Source of the DNA: Blasia pusilla
Taxonomy: Eukaryota > Marchantiophyta > Marchantiopsida > Blasiales
Assembly (NCBI GenBank): GCA_050084515.1
Contig: CM114273.1
Location: 43,772,001-43,836,000 of the forward strand
Reading direction: 5' to 3'
DNA: 64,000 bases
In this document: one piece after another, positions 60,740 through 64,000 of the stretch
Layout of the letters: each line of letters begins with the position of its first letter
Numbering within the stretch: the first letter of the stretch is position 1
Position numbers and translations under genes: made by a program
The notes under the pieces: generated by a model
What the model saw: the letters and a program-made list of their open reading frames with translations, nothing else
Databases searched by the model: none
Told to the model about the DNA's origin: nothing

Positions 60740-61030
60740 AAAAACCCATGGGATATCTACGCACTTCTTTTTATCATAGGCGATCCTAGAACGGAAGCCC
60801 TCTTTAGACTAGATGCTTATAAATGGCAAACTGTTATGGAAGTTGAAATTGCCTCTCTTTATGAAAAGAAAACTTGGATTCTTGTACCAAATCTTCAGAA
60901 GTGCAACTTATCCATAATTACTGCCGACATGGTCTCTTGTAAATAGGTTTTGAAGATTATGAAGATTATACGGTCTTCTTTACGAAGTATTCCTAAATAC
61001 AAGGTGGATAATTCTACAGATAATTCTCAT
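60740..61030 (+). pseudogene. Ty1/copia reverse transcriptase fragment
   Basis: GDPRTEALFRLDAYKWQTV followed by MEVEIASLYEKKTWILVP matches the start of copia RT (usually W..AM..E..SL..N.TW.LV). Stops follow. It is the opposite strand to the copia RNase H scrap at 57680-57960, so it is probably a separate relic. Confidence 0.75.
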
Positions 61031-61285
61031 AGAGCTTCCAAGCGTCAAACATGAAGCTCTTAATCTCAACACCTCCTATATTTGATTGGGAGCCCCAATA
61101 CACATTAATTACCAGTGCAGTTGCTTTGGGCGATGAATCTAGACGTATTGCTCAATGTATTAAATAGTTTTGATGTAACCACCTTACTAATATTAGTATC
61201 TTCTAGAGAGAGACTGTACTCATCAAGTTCAAATGCCTGTTGTAGCCTTGTGACCATACACCCATACCCTGATTAGACATTTGTT

Positions 61286-61289
<4 letters not shown>

Positions 61290-61321
<32 letters not shown>
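61290..61321. repeat. (GA)n microsatellite
   Basis: About 16 GA units. A GAAGAGAAGA-rich tract follows at 61485-61570. Confidence 0.95.
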
Positions 61322-61325
<4 letters not shown>

Positions 61326-62308
61326 GATTGGAATGTTTAATGAACATGGAACAAATATCCACAAAGATTCATTTTTGCAATACGAAAGTTGTATATGAAA
61401 TTACTAAAATTAAGTGTGATCCTCACGATGATACAATTTATCTACTTTAGATGGCAATGTAGTTTTCACAGAGTTTCTACAAAGAAGAGAAGAGAAGAAC
61501 AAATTTTTCACGGAGAAGAGAAGAATAGAGTTTTCATAGAGAAGAGAAGAGAAGAACAAAGTTGAAGAAGAAAATCCCTTTATTCCCCCAATTTTTCTTG
61601 AATCATAAAGGATCATGAAATCAGTTGAACAGAAATTCTTCAATCTCTCTAACACAACTGTGCATACTCCATGACTATAGAGCATTAGATAATCTAGAGA
61701 AACACTTGAAAAAAATAGCTTACCTAACCACATACAAAACTAGGTCTCGTATCATCTTTTGTCATATTACAATTTCCACAATATCACCAGAATAGAGTTG
61801 TCTGCCCATTTCCAAGGCCTTGCCCTCATTGGTATTCATTTCATGGCTGGAAAGAACCAGGTTCAATTTTCTAAATCTTAAACAAATGTATGAAAGCTAG
61901 AAACAATCACAAGGAATAGAGGACCTCCAAGGGTTCAAACGAATTTATCACAGGAGATCATACGATTTCCATCCACTATTTAGTGGGGCCATTGATTACA
62001 CAATACCCTTCTTGGGTTGTAGGATATGGCGAGAGAGTGGGAGTGTTCACACAGTACTTGCATGCAAGGAATTGAGCTGGTGAATGTGTGTTGAAAAGAT
62101 TACGACTAAAAAATTTCAGAGATTGAGCATCAGAAATAAAGAGAACACGAACATTGGAGGCACTAGATTTGTTAAAGAACTTATTTTTGTTCCCCGCAAC
62201 AATAGAGGGAATAGAGGAGAGATAGGGGAGGCAAAAGTAATTTGGGAGAGCAGAGGGGATGCAGGAGAGGTAGGTCGTGATTTGGTTGATTGAGGAGAGC
62301 GCGAGGTT

Positions 62309-62640
62309 GTGGCAGAAATCTCAACAGTAGGAACTGTAGGAGCTGTCACTGCGGTCTCTTTCTTTCCGGCGCATCAAGAGTTTGAGAGGGAATTTGATTG
62401 GTTGAGCTTGAGATGTGGAGGAGGAGGAGGAGGAGGTGGTATTGAGGGACTGGGCTTGAAATGCGGGGCCAATTTCAAGAGGCGGTGTGGGATTTAGGCC
62501 GTGGCGGCCAAAGCGGCCATATAGGTAGTGACGAGCGAAAATGCTGCTCAGGCTCAGCCGAGGTTGAAGAAAATTTACCTAGAGAAGGTGATACCTACTT
62601 TGAGAGAGGATTTCAAGTACAGAAACACCCAAGAGGTGAA
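62309..62640 (+). pseudogene. RPL5: Plastid ribosomal protein L5 (uL5c), 5' exon only
   Basis: From 62309 one frame gives a Ser/Gly-rich, transit-peptide-like leader (MAEISTVGTVGAVTAVSFF), then PRLKKIYLEKVIPTLREDF and KYRNTQE, the N-terminus of bacterial/plastid L5 (compare RLK..YLE..IP.L.EEFKY.N). A GT follows at 62638 as in a splice donor, and a (CT)n tract begins the would-be intron. The expected next block (VPK..KIVVN.GIG) was not found downstream. Two in-frame TAG codons (near 62495 and 62522) interrupt the leader. L5 sits in the large subunit of plastid ribosomes. This looks like a duplicated, truncated gene piece; the functional gene must be elsewhere. Confidence 0.7.
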
Positions 62641-62645
62641 TTTGT

Positions 62646-62646
<1 letters not shown>

Positions 62647-62716
<70 letters not shown>
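62647..62716. repeat. (CT)n microsatellite
   Basis: About 35 CT units directly after the truncated L5 exon, in the position of its intron. Confidence 0.97.
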
Positions 62717-62719
<3 letters not shown>

Positions 62720-63054
62720 CTTGTCACTTGCCCTTCTTTCTTTCTTTCTATTATGCACACTTCTCTCCCCGTCTCTTTCTTGCAGATTTTGCATAGAGCT
62801 GCCGTGCTTGGAGATTGTATAGGTCCTGTGCCACAACTCCACAGATTTTAAAATATGTGGCTATGGGGATTTTCTTAATGAGGCAGGTTCTTGCCCGATG
62901 GATTGGTTGGGATTACAGTGTTGCATAGTAAAAAGAAATAAGATCTTATAAGAGAAAGGGAGAGTTACTCTTAGGATCGATGAAAATGTACGAAAAGATT
63001 AAAAAAAACTCAATTGTATGTACATATAATGTGTGTTGTACCTAAACGATAGGC

Positions 63055-63140
63055 AGGGCTGCACACAGACAAATTCTATGTCCGCGCACATGTCCATGTG
63101 TGTGGACTTATGTCCGCCCTATGGACATACATATGTGTGT
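63055..63140. repeat. Family-3 LTR-like fragment
   Basis: The CAGACAAATTCTATGTCCG...CATGTCCATG...GGACTTATGTC stretch aligns with the first 90 bases of 54780-55110. Similarity is lost after about 63140. Confidence 0.55.
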
Positions 63141-63430
63141 GAGCTCGGGTACCCGCAACTTGCCCTAGAGCTCGCCTAGAGCCCACCATGTAGACCCGGG
63201 CTGATAAAGCCCGCACCCGTTGCGGGGCCTGTGGCAAGTCCGTAAGGTAGCCTCAGGTCTGCATAGGGCCTGCCAGCACACGGCCCACCCGTAGTCTGCA
63301 TGGCGGGTTGGGGGTGGGCTCCAAGTCGGCTGTGCAGCCCGCTCCAGCCAGCCATGTGGGCTGCGGGCAGACCCTACACGGTTCTAAGCCCGCCCAATGG
63401 GGGCCAAGCCCTCCCTGGGAGCTTGCCACG
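63140..63430. repeat. GC-rich block of GGGC/GCCC-type degenerate repeats
   Basis: About 290 bases are rich in short GGGCTG, GCCCGC and CGGGC elements on both strands, sharply distinct from the AT-rich surroundings. No coding similarity. Confidence 0.5.
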
Positions 63431-64000
63431 AGCCTTGGCTTGAATGCATTGTAGTACTCAAAAGTCAAAAGAAAGGAAGAGACCGAGGAGCCTACCGTGC
63501 CACTCTTGCAATTGCTCACCGTGGAGGCCTCTTAAAATCCCTAGATTTTGCGACCCTCGCGCGCACAAAATCTATACCCTCAACTACCATCCCTTGCAAG
63601 CGTCTTGCTCTGAGTCTCGACTTTCTGCCGACCATTTTGCTATTCAACTATGTTACAACATTGGTACCTCACTCCCTCAATTCATCCATGCATAAGCACA
63701 AATGCTGTAAGATGCAAATTTTCCCATGCAAACCCTAAGCAATAATTAAGGGTCATGACACACTCTCGAGACCACCCTAGGCGGGTATCTTCTTCCTGCC
63801 GCTTAGCCTGATCTCTCCCCCCAAATTTTTTTTCCATGAGATTACTATATGAATTGTTTGGATTGCAATCCATACCGATCCTAAACTCTCCCTCCTTCTG
63901 TGAGTTTATAATACTAAGTAAATGTGACTCCAATATCTAGTAAGTAATTCAAGAGTCAATTTATCGGTTAGGGAGTAACAACCAGTAATTCTAACGACTC
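63431..64000. other. Right edge of window, nothing recognised
   Basis: Short open frames only. A gene could continue beyond the window, but I see no supporting motif. Confidence 0.35.

Noticed and set aside
62575-62842. Open frames with Arg-Glu or Ser-Leu repeats near 62650
   Set aside because: They are produced by the (CT)n tract and cross the likely intron of the truncated L5 exon.

Overview
This is a stretch of nuclear genome from a green plant. It holds two intron-rich housekeeping genes, each spliced from many short exons with GT/AG borders, in a repeat-rich setting of Ty3/gypsy, Ty1/copia and Helitron remains. It also holds a broken fragment of a nuclear gene for a plastid ribosomal protein, which confirms a plant. 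I cannot name the species. The closest precedent I know for the retroelement described below is in charophyte algae, so a non-seed plant (bryophyte, lycophyte or fern) is a reasonable guess and no more.

Layout. 1-3450: a decayed Ty3/gypsy element on the + strand (copy C). 4034-12351 (-): an 18-exon gene for a fusion of a short-chain dehydrogenase with a zeta-crystallin-type quinone oxidoreductase, similar to Arabidopsis NQR. A duplicated CCAAT/G-box unit lies upstream of it. 12931-13302: a tandem repeat and Helitron-derived palindromic DNA. 13694-27763: a nest of LTRs and elements whose core is a near-complete Ty3/gypsy element on the - strand (copy A, 16095-25965). 27764-32490 (-): a second, 5'-truncated element (copy B). 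32490-33980: unidentified GC-rich DNA. 33985-36808: a Helitron helicase pseudogene split by a 1-kb insertion, followed by a 218-bp mini-Helitron. 38427-45130 (+): a 13-exon Sec24 gene (COPII coat). 45131-64000: mostly gene-poor DNA with a second mini-Helitron, a long (CA)n tract, remains of a fourth Ty3/gypsy element (copy D), two copia scraps and the 5' exon of a plastid L5 ribosomal protein pseudogene.

The most striking content is the Ty3/gypsy family. Besides gag, protease, reverse transcriptase, RNase H and integrase, it carries a DNMT3/DRM-like cytosine-5 DNA methyltransferase between protease and reverse transcriptase. It also carries a PHD finger after the integrase C-terminus. Four separately decayed copies (A, B, C, E) keep recognisable pieces of the methyltransferase, so it belonged to the ancestral mobile element and is not a one-off capture. 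A chromatin reader plus a DNA-methylation writer in one LTR retrotransposon is unusual. Every copy here is broken by frameshifts or stops.

Both host gene models were built by hand from splice sites and family similarity. Their exon sums divide by three (Sec24 3213 nt, NQR 1869 nt), which supports them.
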